Source: Gadus chalcogrammus (Eukaryota; Chordata; Actinopteri; Gadiformes; Gadidae). Taken from it: DNA of 64,000 nt. Both the position numbers and the translations under genes were made by a program. The stretch covers positions 15,071,145-15,135,144 of the forward strand of contig NC_079425.1 of the NCBI RefSeq assembly GCF_026213295.1. The letters are read 5' to 3'. The notes under the pieces are model-generated. The model had not been told where the DNA came from and searched no databases. It worked only from the letters and a program-made list of their open reading frames with translations. This document shows positions 13,601 to 25,195 of this stretch, piece after piece. How positions within the stretch are numbered: the stretch's first letter is position 1; the number at the start of each line of letters is the position of its first letter.

Positions 13601-16600
13601 TGATACGTGTTTTAGACTTTACAAATTGATTCTTCCTCAGCAATGGAAGTAATCAGGCCTGATTCAGCTCTTGAATCTCTTCTTCATAACACCTACCATG
13701 TACAGGATAAGCTTAGTCAGGTCTGGGGGTTCATCCACTAGATTATGAATTATGTTAATGGTCATGTTTATTTTCTTGTGGTGGCCTATGTTGATCTCTT
13801 GAGGAGAAGTAATATTAATTCTTATTACAAGGGGTCCTAAGAAAAATGTAGGAACCCTATTGTATTCGTTAGTAGTATTATTATTTATTAATTGGCAGAC
13901 TTGTAGAACTCGTCAAATGAGTTGGGGAATCAAAAGATGTGCTATAAGGTTCAAGGTTCAAAAGCTTTATTTGGCCAACATATTGCCATGTAAGAAAATT
14001 GTCTTTGAAGGCATTCTGTTTTCTAATTGTGTGTATGTGGTCCTTGTGTAAGAAGTATGTTGTGTTTGTGTTTTGCCTTATCAAGCGTTTTTTTTTTTGG
14101 CTAGAGGCACTCTGTAACAAGGCCTGGAAGTTCAGCATTTCAAAAGGCTGCAATTCCCACTAGGAAGGTGCAAAGTGCAGGAAAACTTGTTATAGATGCA
14201 CCATTTGTCATGATGAACAACTTTCAAATCGCAACCCATACGGTCAGACCATTTGGACTTAATGCAGTAGAGCGTTGTTGAATTGTGCACCCTTATAGAG
14301 CGCAGTGACCGCCCCCCTTTTTAAATATTTTTCTTTTATTTTTATCATACATTCTATATCTTATCTTTTCAACACATACAGCTCATTTTCTCTAAAGCTC
14401 TTACATCAACTCTATCTTTCTATTCATCTCAGGGAAATCATGGTTGCTGTTGTAAGCAATCGAGTTCAGTTAAGCAGTCATCGACGACTTCACTTTCGCA
14501 GTTGTGGGTAAACGGGAGTAAAATATGTTTTTCTACCAACTAGGTGTTGCCCATTTAACTTCTTGCTTCTTGGGAGCATATACCATCGTTTCACAATACA
14601 ACGGTGGAACGTATACTAGTGTAGTGGTATTGTGTCGGACTCTGTACATGTACATTTCCCAAATTAATTATTTTGAGCAGTGTACGGTAGGGGTGGGAAA
14701 GATAATAGATTCTTCTATGCATTTTTTTTGTTGATAAAATTTGTTCGCCTGCTGCAAAATTCTGTTCACCAGAGGGGGGATCATTTGAGGAATTTTTAAA
14801 TTATTTAATTTATCTTAAATGTTTATTGGCCAATCTGATTTGTCTTGACGTGATTGTGATTCAGCCTACGCATAGCATGCACGTAAACTCACAGCCAGAC
14901 ACGAGAACAATGAACAAGTTCTTATTCTTATCATTGACAAAGGGCAGCTTTTTCTTTAATGACGAAGATTAGAAGATTAGATTAGAAAGAAAAGAGTTAA
15001 TTTTGTGTGTTAATTTTTTACATACTTCCAGAGTGTGTTATAATGCAAGCTGCATTGATTATTGCATCGTTCATAGAAAGTCATATTTGTGACAAAAGCT
15101 TTTTCTGTAATAAAATATTAGATAAGGTAATTCTAATTCATCTGTTGATGTTTTTAATGATCATCACAAAAGTAGGGCGTTATTAGCAAACTCTGAGTAG
15201 CAAATTCTGATATATTTTTTGAAAATCCTGCATGTAAATGTACTACATAAATCGAGATGCATCTCAATTAAGAATCGAATCGACCTCAGAATTGTATCGT
15301 GTGCCAAGCGATTCCCACCTCTAGTGTACTGTATCAGCACTGAAGAGGGATTTTTTGGAGGCTTATTTTCTCGTTTGGCCAATCAGTCAGTGAGTCAGAG
15401 GAAGGGTACACAGTCCAATGGCTAAGTGTACAGACTATAGCGGCTTTGGAGTGCAGTCTGTTGTGTCCGTAATACTTTTTACATGAACTATCCTTCTAGG
15501 TGATATTATTTTACCCCTTTAACTGCTAGCCACTAACTAGAGGCCAGTGCAGGGGAATCTAAAATGCATTTGTTTCCGAAAACCAGTGTGTACACATGGC
15601 AAGTACATCCGTTCAAAACTACACTTTGACCTCACTTAATCTGTGGCCCAACCTTAAGAACACTATACCCCTATGAACCAATGACAAGAAGTCCATTAAC
15701 TAGTCCTCATCCATACTTATTCCATCTCGTATTAACAGATGCATTAAAGTTGTTCACTTATGAAGTTCTTGTCCTGGTTAAGGCGGCTCTTTTCATTGGT
15801 CGTGAAGTGCTGCGTCTGTGTGTTCTTGTCTGCTTGAGGTATTCCTGCTCAGTTGCCACTTGAGCCCTTCCCTACTCCCTTCGTCCCCTGCATTCCCCCC
15901 CCCAGAGTCCCAATGGTGACTCATAACGCCTGGTACTAGATCCTCTCTTTGGTCCTCATACTCACTCTGCATTCCCTAGCCATCTGAGAAAGAAGTCATC
16001 ACTTCCTGAATCTAAGCTCCGCCCACTTCTATGCAGCTACTATGTCTAGTTCTCTGTTTCGATTTTAACCTAAATCCCTCCTGAAATCAGGGTCTGGAGG
16101 AGAAAAATTGTTGCAACTTTATTGCCCTTTATGGGTTCAAAGTTGTGTTCTCTAACACACTGTAATATATTAACAGATAAGTTGGGAACAGTATACTGGT
16201 GGGTAGAACCAATGGTCGACCAACCATCATACAGCTGGGTGGAGACTCTTACTTCTGATGTCCATATGGGTTCGATTTTGAAATGTCTCCTACTGGTTTA
16301 TCAACGTACGGGTCAACTAAAGATATTTATGTTGGCATCTCCTGCAACCCTATACGCATCAGGCGATACTTTGTGTAGGGCAAGTTGTTCAACACTGCAG
16401 TTAATGCTACAGATGAGGTGGTTGTTGCTGCTAATGATATCATTGTTTTGTATTCATGTTCTGTTTGCTATGGGGATCGTAAAACAAATAAATATATGTT
16501 AAGTGTTTTGAGTTATTTTTGAGCTACCTGTTCCCCCTTTGCTCTTGCCTGCCCCCTAGTGATGAAGGCCTTCCAGGACTACGCGGAGCCAGAGGATGTT

Positions 16601-19600
16601 AACCAGGCGTCATCCCAGAGACGAGCCCAACCAGGGTCCGATGGAGAGGACGTTGTGCTACCGCTAGGAGAGAACACGCTTACACACAACCTGGGAATCC
16701 CTGTGCTAATAGTTTGCTCAAAGGTGAGTGGAGGGTAACTATTTCAACAAATGGCGGATCAGGTTTTGGTGCTGTAGACTGCTGCTGTCATCCAACAATA
16801 TATATACTTAACAAAGCTTTAAATAATCTTGTTCATCAGAAATGGTTAGCTTTTTTGGCCACCTAGACTAAAGCATGTGACATTATCACACTCTAGCCTC
16901 AATGTAAGTCAATGAGACGAACATAAAATATACAAAGCAGGCATGAAATTAAACTGTTGCTTCCGAAAAAAGTATAAATTACATTGAAATTCTGTTTCGA
17001 TATATTTGAAGATAGAAGTGTGTTGATTTGTTAAATGTTTGAACGATGTTTAACGGTTAAAAATTGACCAAGTTGCTAACTGAAGAAGTTGAATTGTCAG
17101 AATTTTAAATTGACTTCCATTATAAAATGTAAGGTTTTAAAAGTTTGATATTTAAAAAAACTATAAATTACTTTAGTGTGAAAAATAGTAGTGACCGATT
17201 CAAAGCTAATATGAACATTTAAGAATTGGACTGGAGTTTCTGAAAAATTGTGGAAGGAGAAGTGTCCCAAAATTTGTAGAGAATGATGAAGGAAGAAAGA
17301 ATATAGCCTAACTCTGCTTTCACACTAAACGCGAAGGGCCGACAAGATTCCATACAAAGTCAACGTAGATACATCTGGCAAATCTTTTGCTAGAGAAAAC
17401 CTGAAAAAAGATTTGATTTGTAGCGCGACACATTCGCCCGGCATGGGCGGGCGCGTTAACGAGGATTTGCAGCGTGACACTTTGCTCGAGTTGAAATATT
17501 TCAACTTTTCCGCGACATTCGCATGATGACAGCCAATCAGCTTTCAACAGCGTGGCCACTGAGTCCCGTGCGTAACGTAACAGCCAATCAGCATTCAACC
17601 GGCCAACCGTTCCCTGCAGTGCAGTCCGGGGTGAACCGCAGCATGGAGGAGAAAGTGATTGTTGCCGTTTGCGTCTCACGGAGCTTTATATATAATATTA
17701 TACAACGGGGGGCCTAAATCCAGCGATCTGATTGGTTCCTAACTGTTGTATAATGAGCGTATACATAACTGCTATGACGCCCGATCATTTTGTGAAAGTT
17801 TGCATATCACTCCGCACCTGGAAGTAGAAACGGTTACAAAGTAAAACATATGTTGGATGATGGAGAGGGCGTAAATGTTGTTACTCCGGGAGTGAGCAAG
17901 GCGATGGAGAGACTAACGAAAGCTTAGGCACACGGTGAGTGAACTGCTCCATAGGATAAATTGCCGGCGAACCGCTCTAGCCGAGCCTTCTCTCGGAGGG
18001 ACGCTAAAGTGTGTTGCATAGCGACCGTCGTGCATTTTGAAGGCAGCCAGGAGGGACTACTTTTTTGTATTCTTTAATAAAACGGCTACTTTGACTTTCT
18101 TGGTTTCTTTTTAAATGTAGTGTGTCTATGACTTTCGTTTTGCCATAATAGTAACCGTTGTATAAAAGCAATAGATCACTTCAGTCAGTGGTATGTGCTC
18201 ATTATACCACAGTGAAGGGGGTCGCCATCCCTCCGCTGCGCGTCGGGGCCGGACAACGCCCCTTAACAGTGGTATAATGACCACTGTCGTGATCTATTGC
18301 TTAAGTATATAATGTAATATAATTGTATAGATATTATCACGGCCAAAAGCTCTGTGCGCCTCCGAATGGCCGTAGCGCGGCCATCTCGTAGGGATTGGGA
18401 TTCGCAGGGTTTGTTTACCGGTGTTGCTATGGTTACCAGTCTTGTGTGTTCCAACGGTTTATTAGGTATCTAATAAATCGTCTAAAAAATGTGGCGTGAC
18501 AAATTCGCCTTACAAAACTTGCACAGCGATAGATTATGATCTGTCTTGCGACAAAACTTGGGCGACAACGCGAACGCAAGACAAATGTGTCTTTTGGTGT
18601 GAACGCAGCATAAGAAGAACAATAGTCGAGCGCTGCATGCAGTACTCACCTAATTCTGATGTTGTAGGGAAAACACCAACACGGGTGGCAGGGATTCAAA
18701 GGTAATTTTCTGCTAGACTCGCTACATTGGGGTAGCCTACCTCGCCGCCTTTTTTGAAACTAGCTGGCCAAACTAATCTTTGCCTTCTTACCAGCAAGGC
18801 ACTCTGGCTCAGCAGCAGCTGGTAGAACTGACACTGCCCCTTCTGCATGTTGGGAAACCAGCCTCCAATTTTGCAGCAGCTCACATACTTGTGTTTTGAA
18901 GGAGGGAGGGAGCCTTATCAAGCAGGTCCTTTGGTCATGTCATCGTACTTCTCATTTAGGTATTCAAGAATTCCCTCCTTGATGGCAGTTGTTAGAGGTG
19001 TGACGTTTCAGAACCGGCTCAATAAAAAGCAACACTGGCTTTAAAAAGGACACACTCGCTTGCGATAACGATGCAAGCTCCTTCACATATAAAACTACAA
19101 AACACAATTGCTGTATGATCAATCCATTTGACTCTTTCTCCTGCTCAACCTCTCTCCCGCTTCTCCCACTCAAGCACTCCTGCGCTCACCTCTTTTCAAT
19201 CTCTATCCCTCTCCATCTTTCTTTTGCTCTGTCTCGTACTCTGTCTCTCTCTTTCTCTCTGTCGTTTCCTCACCAATTATCTCTGTGTGCCCGCAGTGTG
19301 ATGCTGTGGCCGTGCTGGAGAAGGAGCACGACTACAGGGAGGAGCACTTTGACTTCCTCCAGTCTCACATCCGGAGGTTCTGCTTAAACTGTATCCTTCA
19401 ATATTTCCTCCCGATCTTCCTCCTTACTCTTTCTCTCCTCTTTAGCCTTAGAGAGCAGTTCTTCCTGCAGTTGTGACTTGCACTAAACACATTTATCATG
19501 AGCAGGCAAAACTACCTCTTCATCGAAGATGAGATCAAAGTTATTAATCCCAGAATTTAGTTCCTAGTTTCATGGCAGCAGAGTAACGGTACAGTTTATT

Positions 19601-22600
19601 GGCCAAATAATTCGAAATATACAATAAAAATATGCAGAAAAACGACACATTAATGAGTAATAAATTACATTTAAATGTGAACATTGACAGTAGAGATGTA
19701 TAGCTTATTGACTGCCTAAACTAGATTATCAACATGGCAGTCGTCCTAAGTAATATTGCCTCAAATCTTTACATTTAAAAGATTATTAGATATTTAACAT
19801 AGCTAGCAAGGATTGAACGGCATTTTAACTCTTCTCCTCACCCTTAGTCCGTGTTCAAAGCGTTCCAACCATAACCCTGATCCCCTAGACGGTGCCGGAC
19901 TCATCTACACCTCGGTTAAAGAGGAGAAGAACCTGGACTTGCTCCATAAATACATCCTCCACAAGATCTACGAATTCCAGTTCTCCAGCCCCGCCCTGGT
20001 GGTGGAGAAGGACGCCGTGTTCATGTGAGTCTGGTTAGGTCGATGGTAAGAAGTGCAATGGGAGCCATAATGAACTGATCTCATGGTAGCAATACAAGTG
20101 AGATCAGAACCTAAAAGATACTCCACATGCCAGGTGTAGGTTTTTACAAGTCGGTTTTTTATTCACCACTTCAATGTCAGCTCTGACTAAGTCCTGTTTG
20201 TCAGCAATAAACAATGTAGTGCAGTGCTGGGATGTAAGGCAATTTATTCCCAGGTTGCCAGTGAAAAAAAAAAATAATAATAATACAAAAATGTACTAGT
20301 AGTGCTTCGCCATAGCCTGGCTATGGCCAGACCAAGCTCCATCGTAGGTTGCACGTTGGTCTGGGGAAGGTGCTGTCATTTTCTTCAGCACAAGAGGCGT
20401 GATCAATGGGCCTCGTTCAAATTACTCGGTACGTAATTGGCTGCTTGCCGTAGCTTCCCTGTCGCCATCGTGTTAAACTAGCCAATAGCGCGCCAGGGGG
20501 AAAAGCCAGCTTGGTCAAGGGCTCCCGCGAAGACGTATCGAAACCAGAAAGAAGTGTATTGCTCTTCTCCAGACCCTTGTGCGGGCGAACTCAAATCGCC
20601 GGCAGAATGGACGGGGCTACCCAGTCTAGCTGCGCCATGCTCCTTCAGTCAGTTCAGCACAGGGCTGTGTGGACATTCAGTCATTTTGAAACTCCAACTG
20701 TTATGACACAAGTTTTATTGTAATATTACTGAACAAAAATATCATAAATTAATATAAAAGATCAGGGGTAAGTGCGGTGTTGAATCAGTCAATGGCTTTC
20801 ACTTGGTTACGGCATAGCTTTAATGTACAGCAGGTCGCACACCTGCTGCTTTTCTTAATGTTAAATAACCTTCATCTTTTAGAAACTAATACACGACTCG
20901 TCTCTTTCAGTCCCGCCGGGTGGGACAACGAGAAGAAGATCGGGATTCTGCACGAGAACTTTACGACAGTCCGACCCGAGGATCCCTTCGACGGCTTCAT
21001 CATTAAGCCTCCGGTTCGAAAGGTAGTAAAATATGAACAAGTACTTCAAGTAGAAACTACTCTCTAAACACACAATACTTCTTTGTGTTTTGGAGATTTG
21101 GGATTGCTTGTTTCCGTAGCAACCTCGTGCCCATGTGTTGATGCCTCTCCTCCTCTTCATCAGCTAGTCCACGACAAGGAGATAAACGCTGAAGACGAAC
21201 AAGTGTTCCTGATGAAGCAGCAGGTGGGTTCTCCTGCTCATCTCTTCGTTAATGATCCGTCTTGCTCTCCACCGCAACATGGAAAACATTATTTCCATCC
21301 TTCTCATGTTCTCAACAAGGCAGCAATATGTACTGGTAATATTTCTTTTTTTCTAAAGTCTCTTCTAGCAAAACAACCAGCCACACCGACACGTGGAGCC
21401 AATGTAAGTCTTTCATCACATCGCATTAGGGTTGAATGAAATGCAAATCCCTTTGTGAGCTTTGTTTTCTAAACTGCCAACAAATGACCCTTCTTCTGAC
21501 TCTTTGACTTTTCAAAAAAAAAAAATAGATATTTGAAGATAAATATTTTATAAATTATTATTTTTGCTCACCCACTGTATTCCGCAAAAGGTCTTGATGA
21601 CAAGTTAGTGGTACGCCTAAATTCAAAGGTTTTGAACCACTGCTTTAGTCTACGTTATCTGTACACTCAAACCCTCTGCATCTGTACACTCAAACCCTGT
21701 GCAGCTGTACACTCGAACCCTGTGCAGCTGTACAATCGGACACTGCAGCTGTACACTCGGTCACTGTGCAGCTGTACACTCGGACACTGTAGATGTACAC
21801 TCGGACACTGTAGATGTACACTCGGACACTGTAGATGTACACTCGGACACTAGATGTACACTCGGACACTAGATGTACACTCGGACACTGTAGATGTACA
21901 CTCAGACACTGTAGATGTACACTCGGACACTGCATCTCTACCTGTATGTTCTGCAGGAGTCTCCGGGGCGGACGTCGTCCTCTTCCCCCAGGCCTACGGT
22001 TCGGTCTGGGCAGCCCAGCAGCAATAGTGGATCCCCCATGACTAACGTTAAAAAGCCAGATCCAAACATGAAGGGTAAGCTCTGATATCTGTACACACTA
22101 TTTACTAGTTCTACAGCAAAGCCAGAGTAAGTTGTTGTAGTAAAGAATAAAAGATTAGAGAATAGAAGATTTGTTAAAAAGAATACAAAAGCAACAGATA
22201 TATGTAACTTATGTATACACAATAGTAGTAGAAATGCAGATGCGAAAATATATCTTGGTATTTCTGCACTCATAATGGAGGAAGGCATACCATATTACAC
22301 TTTCTTTTTCTCGAACACAATTGGAGTAGCTACAAGAAAGTTCTAGTGCGGCACAAGCTAGATAAAAACAACTGGAGAGAGTGCAGAGTATTCATTTAAA
22401 TCATACTTACAGAGTAAGTCACACAGTCTTAATTTTTGTATCTGAGGTTAATGGACTGCATTAATATAGCGCTTTTCTAGCCAGTGGCCACTCCAAGCGC
22501 TTTACAATATAGCCTAACATTCCCCCATTCATTCACACACCGAAGGCGGTGTCCACCATGCAAGGAGATAGCCGGCTCGTCAGACACGGAGCTGAAAAAC

Positions 22601-25195
22601 TGACTCTAAACGATAACTTCTTTCTCTTAAACGAGCGCTCCCTTGCTCGCTCCAAAGCCTGTTCCTCGTGGTTAGAGCGTGGCAGGGGTCCGGGGGCATT
22701 CCTGCCTGCGTAGGAGTTCTTGAACCATGTTTAATTGAGGGGCTGCTACCCCGTGGCCACTGGTCGTCTACATTTGTGCTGCTATAAGCATAGAAGTTAT
22801 GAAAATGGGCTGAACAGGGAGTTTGTGGATGATGCAGTTGATCGGGCCGCTCCCTTGTGGTCCCGCTATTGTTGATCGTCAGAGTTGGTCTGGCTGTCTT
22901 TATTTTTCGCCAAGGAAATTGTGGTCACCATTTCTGTTATAATTTGGAAAATATTAAGAGAACATAAAATATAATTACAAATATAAACACAAAAAAGTTA
23001 GAGATTATGTTTCACCTGGTTAAATCAAGTTACCAAAAATATATTTTGCGATAGTCCGGAAATGTTTTCCCCGAGGACTCGTGGGAAGCCCCCCTGCTCC
23101 CCCCCAGACTGGGCTCATGGCCCAGGAATGGCTGTGGAACCATCCACCACTCAACACGCCGCCAGCTGGCTTAAAAATACACACACTGCTTTAAAGTGGC
23201 TTTTAACTCCTAAAGGGCATTTTAGCATTGATTTCACACACTAACAATTTAGCCCTTGAGATTTTTACTTATTTTCAGTATCATAATGTGAATAGGTAGG
23301 TTACCCACACAAGGCATTTATATTGTCATATTAGTGAAAGGTTTAAAATATATATTTATTTTTACCTACACAATTTAAAAAAAAAAACAACGGTAATTCA
23401 AATGTTGACAACTTCTAAATTGTAGCGGCAGCGTTTTCCCTCCAGCATTATGTGACTCAGACTAAAGGTATGCTGTCTTTATTCACTCACCACCGGGAAA
23501 ATGTGTCAAACCCAGCTGCCCTTGTGTGATGTCGTCCAGTAGGGGCCGCTGCCAACGAAGGAGTGCTGGCTAACTTCTTCAACAGCCTGCTGAGTAAAAA
23601 GACGGGGTCCCCAGGAAGCCCCGGTGGGGGGGCCCCAGCCGCCGGGGCAGGAGTTCAGGGCTCTGCCAAAAAAACAGGTACAGCTTCCGCGACCCCTCAC
23701 CTCCGCTCCGCTCCGCCTCTTCAGTAGAGCTCTCTGCAAGCTCCTCCGGGGTACATGGCCGTCCATCAAGGCTCCTTCCAGACGGTTCATATTGAAGAGA
23801 TTATTTTTAAGATGGTGTAGTGCTTAGGTGGTTCGACAGCAAACTCAATGGTTCTGGGTCAGAACCCCAATGTCCAGTTAATAGTTGCAAGTAAATAAAC
23901 GGTACACTCTGAGAGTCCAGAGCTGATGACATAGTTAACCACTATCTGGGTTGTGAAACAATTGGTCACTGCGGTCCTAAAATAATATGAATAGTAAATT
24001 AATAATAATACAGCGGATTTACCATTAAACGTTACGGTCCCCATCTGTCAATTAGGTAACTGTTGCCTTTGTGGTGGGGATCCCCACCATGTCGGTTTTA
24101 CGAGGCACATATGTTTTGGGGAGTGGGTGAGCGAGTTGAACACTGGTTCTCTGGAGGTCTCTATCTGAAGGAGTGATGACATCATCGCCCTAGTTTAACC
24201 ACCTAGTCCTTGAGTGTGGAACATCTGGACGGACTTGGGGAAAGGCCTGTATGCTCTAATCATCCATTAATCCACCAACATGCAACCAAGACCTATCCCC
24301 ACCCTCTCTGCATATGCTTCATAGCCCTCCTCTGGATTCTCTTTATGGCTCCAGATTAATGTTTGACTGTCCATGTTGTTAGGTGGTGCATATGAGCCCC
24401 AACCGCTTTATCCTAGTCTAAATTGTGAGTTTAAACTGAGTTTGCTGCCATCTAATGGTTGAATTAAAGGGAATAGACTCACTCTGCTATTTTCTAATCT
24501 AGGAGTACTGCTTCACCCGTTTGTGTGAGACTATCTGTAATCGTCTGCAACATGAACTCCCAGAAAAGTAGCACCATTCGCGACACTAGTGTACGATTTT
24601 GTGTAACAAATCAGACCGGGGACAGTGTTTTTTGCTTAAACAAATGAATGCGTATGAAAGATTTCCCTTTTTATTAGAAAATAGCCGAGCTTGACGGTTC
24701 ACCTTTTAAGTATTCTTGGCACAGTGAGGTTATTATTGGTATTGGTAGGTATTTACAGCTAGATGGCAGCAAGCCCACCAATTGGTCCTAGTGTTGCTAT
24801 TGTCGAGTTGCTCTTCAACTCACCCATTGTCTCCAGTACTCGCATGGATTAAGCGCCTCTAAGATCCAGCCAATAGGAAATGCATGACATCAGACCTCCC
24901 CTCATTGGTTTCCTCATCGTGTTTCTGTTGCATGCGCGTCTAATCGGCCTGCATGGCTCAAGCATTTAGCCACGTCAGCATCGTCGGCAGCACCCATCGC
25001 TCAAGACGGCCGTCTCCGTTCCCGATGAGCAAGGCAGACGCTACAGGAGGTTACTCTCTTGTCTCTCTCCTCTCCTTCCAAGGGCAGAAGCCGGGTTTGA
25101 CTGACGTGCAGGCGGAACTGGACAGGATGACCCGCAAGCCAGAGACCGTGGTTACCGTCAACAACGTCCCACCTCCCACGGAGAACCAGGCGTGA
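10659..25195 (+). CDS. dync1li2: Cytoplasmic dynein 1 light intermediate chain 2, 489 aa, 13 coding exons
   Basis: Exons: 10659-10729, 11937-12010, 12221-12337, 12429-12659, 16560-16723, 19297-19390, 19889-20024, 20911-21022, 21164-21223, 21359-21403, 21957-22074, 23543-23677, 25083-25195. All introns are GT-AG and phases join exactly to 490 codons with stop. The product is the dynein subunit that binds the heavy chain through a Ras-like GTPase-fold domain and binds cargo adaptors (BICD, Hook, FIP, RILP types) through its C-terminal half. Seen: P-loop GEDGSGKTS at residues 49-57, the conserved block [46 protein letters not shown] and the C-terminal adaptor helix region [15 protein letters not shown], then [12 protein letters not shown] near the end. 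Human DYNC1LI2 is 492 aa; the sequence matches LI2 better than LI1. The ATG lies in aagATGG. Exon 6 has a weak donor (T|gtatcc), and exon 12 has a tandem cagtag acceptor. Confidence 0.96.
12660..16559 (+). other. dync1li2 intron 4
   Basis: A 3.9-kb intron without coding potential. It holds a poly-C run (12992-13011) and a hAT-like element (14688-15323). The 13936-14040 stretch with GGTTCAAAAGCTTTATTTGG looks like another dispersed fish repeat. Confidence 0.8.
14688..15323. mobile_element. Non-autonomous hAT-like element, 636 bp
   Basis: The left end reads TAGGGGTGGGAAAGATAATA and the right end, reverse-complemented, reads TAGAGGTGGGAATCGCTTGG, an imperfect terminal inverted repeat typical of fish hAT elements. 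Flanking 8-bp direct repeats GTGTACGG (14680-14687) and GTGTACTG (15324-15331) differ at one base and fit a hAT target-site duplication. No transposase frame remains. Confidence 0.8.
16940..18665 (+). repeat. Dispersed repeat, copy A (interrupted)
   Basis: The flanks 16940-17310 and 18611-18665 align with a continuous copy at 53750-54160 (shared motifs TGTTGATTTGT, AAGCTAATATGAACATTT, GAGCGCTGCATGCAG). Copy A is split by the insertion at 17312-18610. Family not recognised. Confidence 0.7.
17312..18610. mobile_element. Composite insertion in dispersed repeat copy A
   Basis: The ends are imperfect inverted repeats, CTCTGCTTTCACACTAAACG on the left and TGCTGCGTTCACACCAAAAG (reverse complement) on the right. 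It is absent from the paralogous copy at 53750-54160. Further palindromes inside (17690-17760, 18170-18310) suggest nested insertions. No transposase frame seen. Confidence 0.6.
20305..20635. mobile_element. Probable MITE in dync1li2 intron 7
   Basis: The left part has TAGCCTGGCTATGGCCAGAC and the right part, reverse-complemented, has TAGACTGGGTAGCCCCGTCC, suggesting degraded inverted termini around a GC-rich core. Boundaries are approximate. Confidence 0.4.
21660..21945 (+). repeat. 21-bp tandem repeat before dync1li2 exon 11
   Basis: About 13 units built around TGTACACTCGGACACTGTAG, with degenerate copies at the left (CAAACCCT variants) and one shortened unit type. It ends about a dozen bp before the exon 11 acceptor at 21957. 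Confidence 0.9.
22450..22610. mobile_element. Dispersed fish repeat fragment in dync1li2 intron 11
   Basis: Motifs ATATAGCGCTTTTCTAG, AAGCGCTTTACAATA and CCCATTCATTCACACACCG are characteristic of a very common teleost interspersed repeat. The class was not determined. Confidence 0.45.

Noticed and set aside
18918..18994. Minus-strand peptide [19 protein letters not shown] reminiscent of hAT/ZBED transposase
   Set aside because: Only about 23 codons before a stop; too short to call without a profile search, though a decayed transposase piece is possible.
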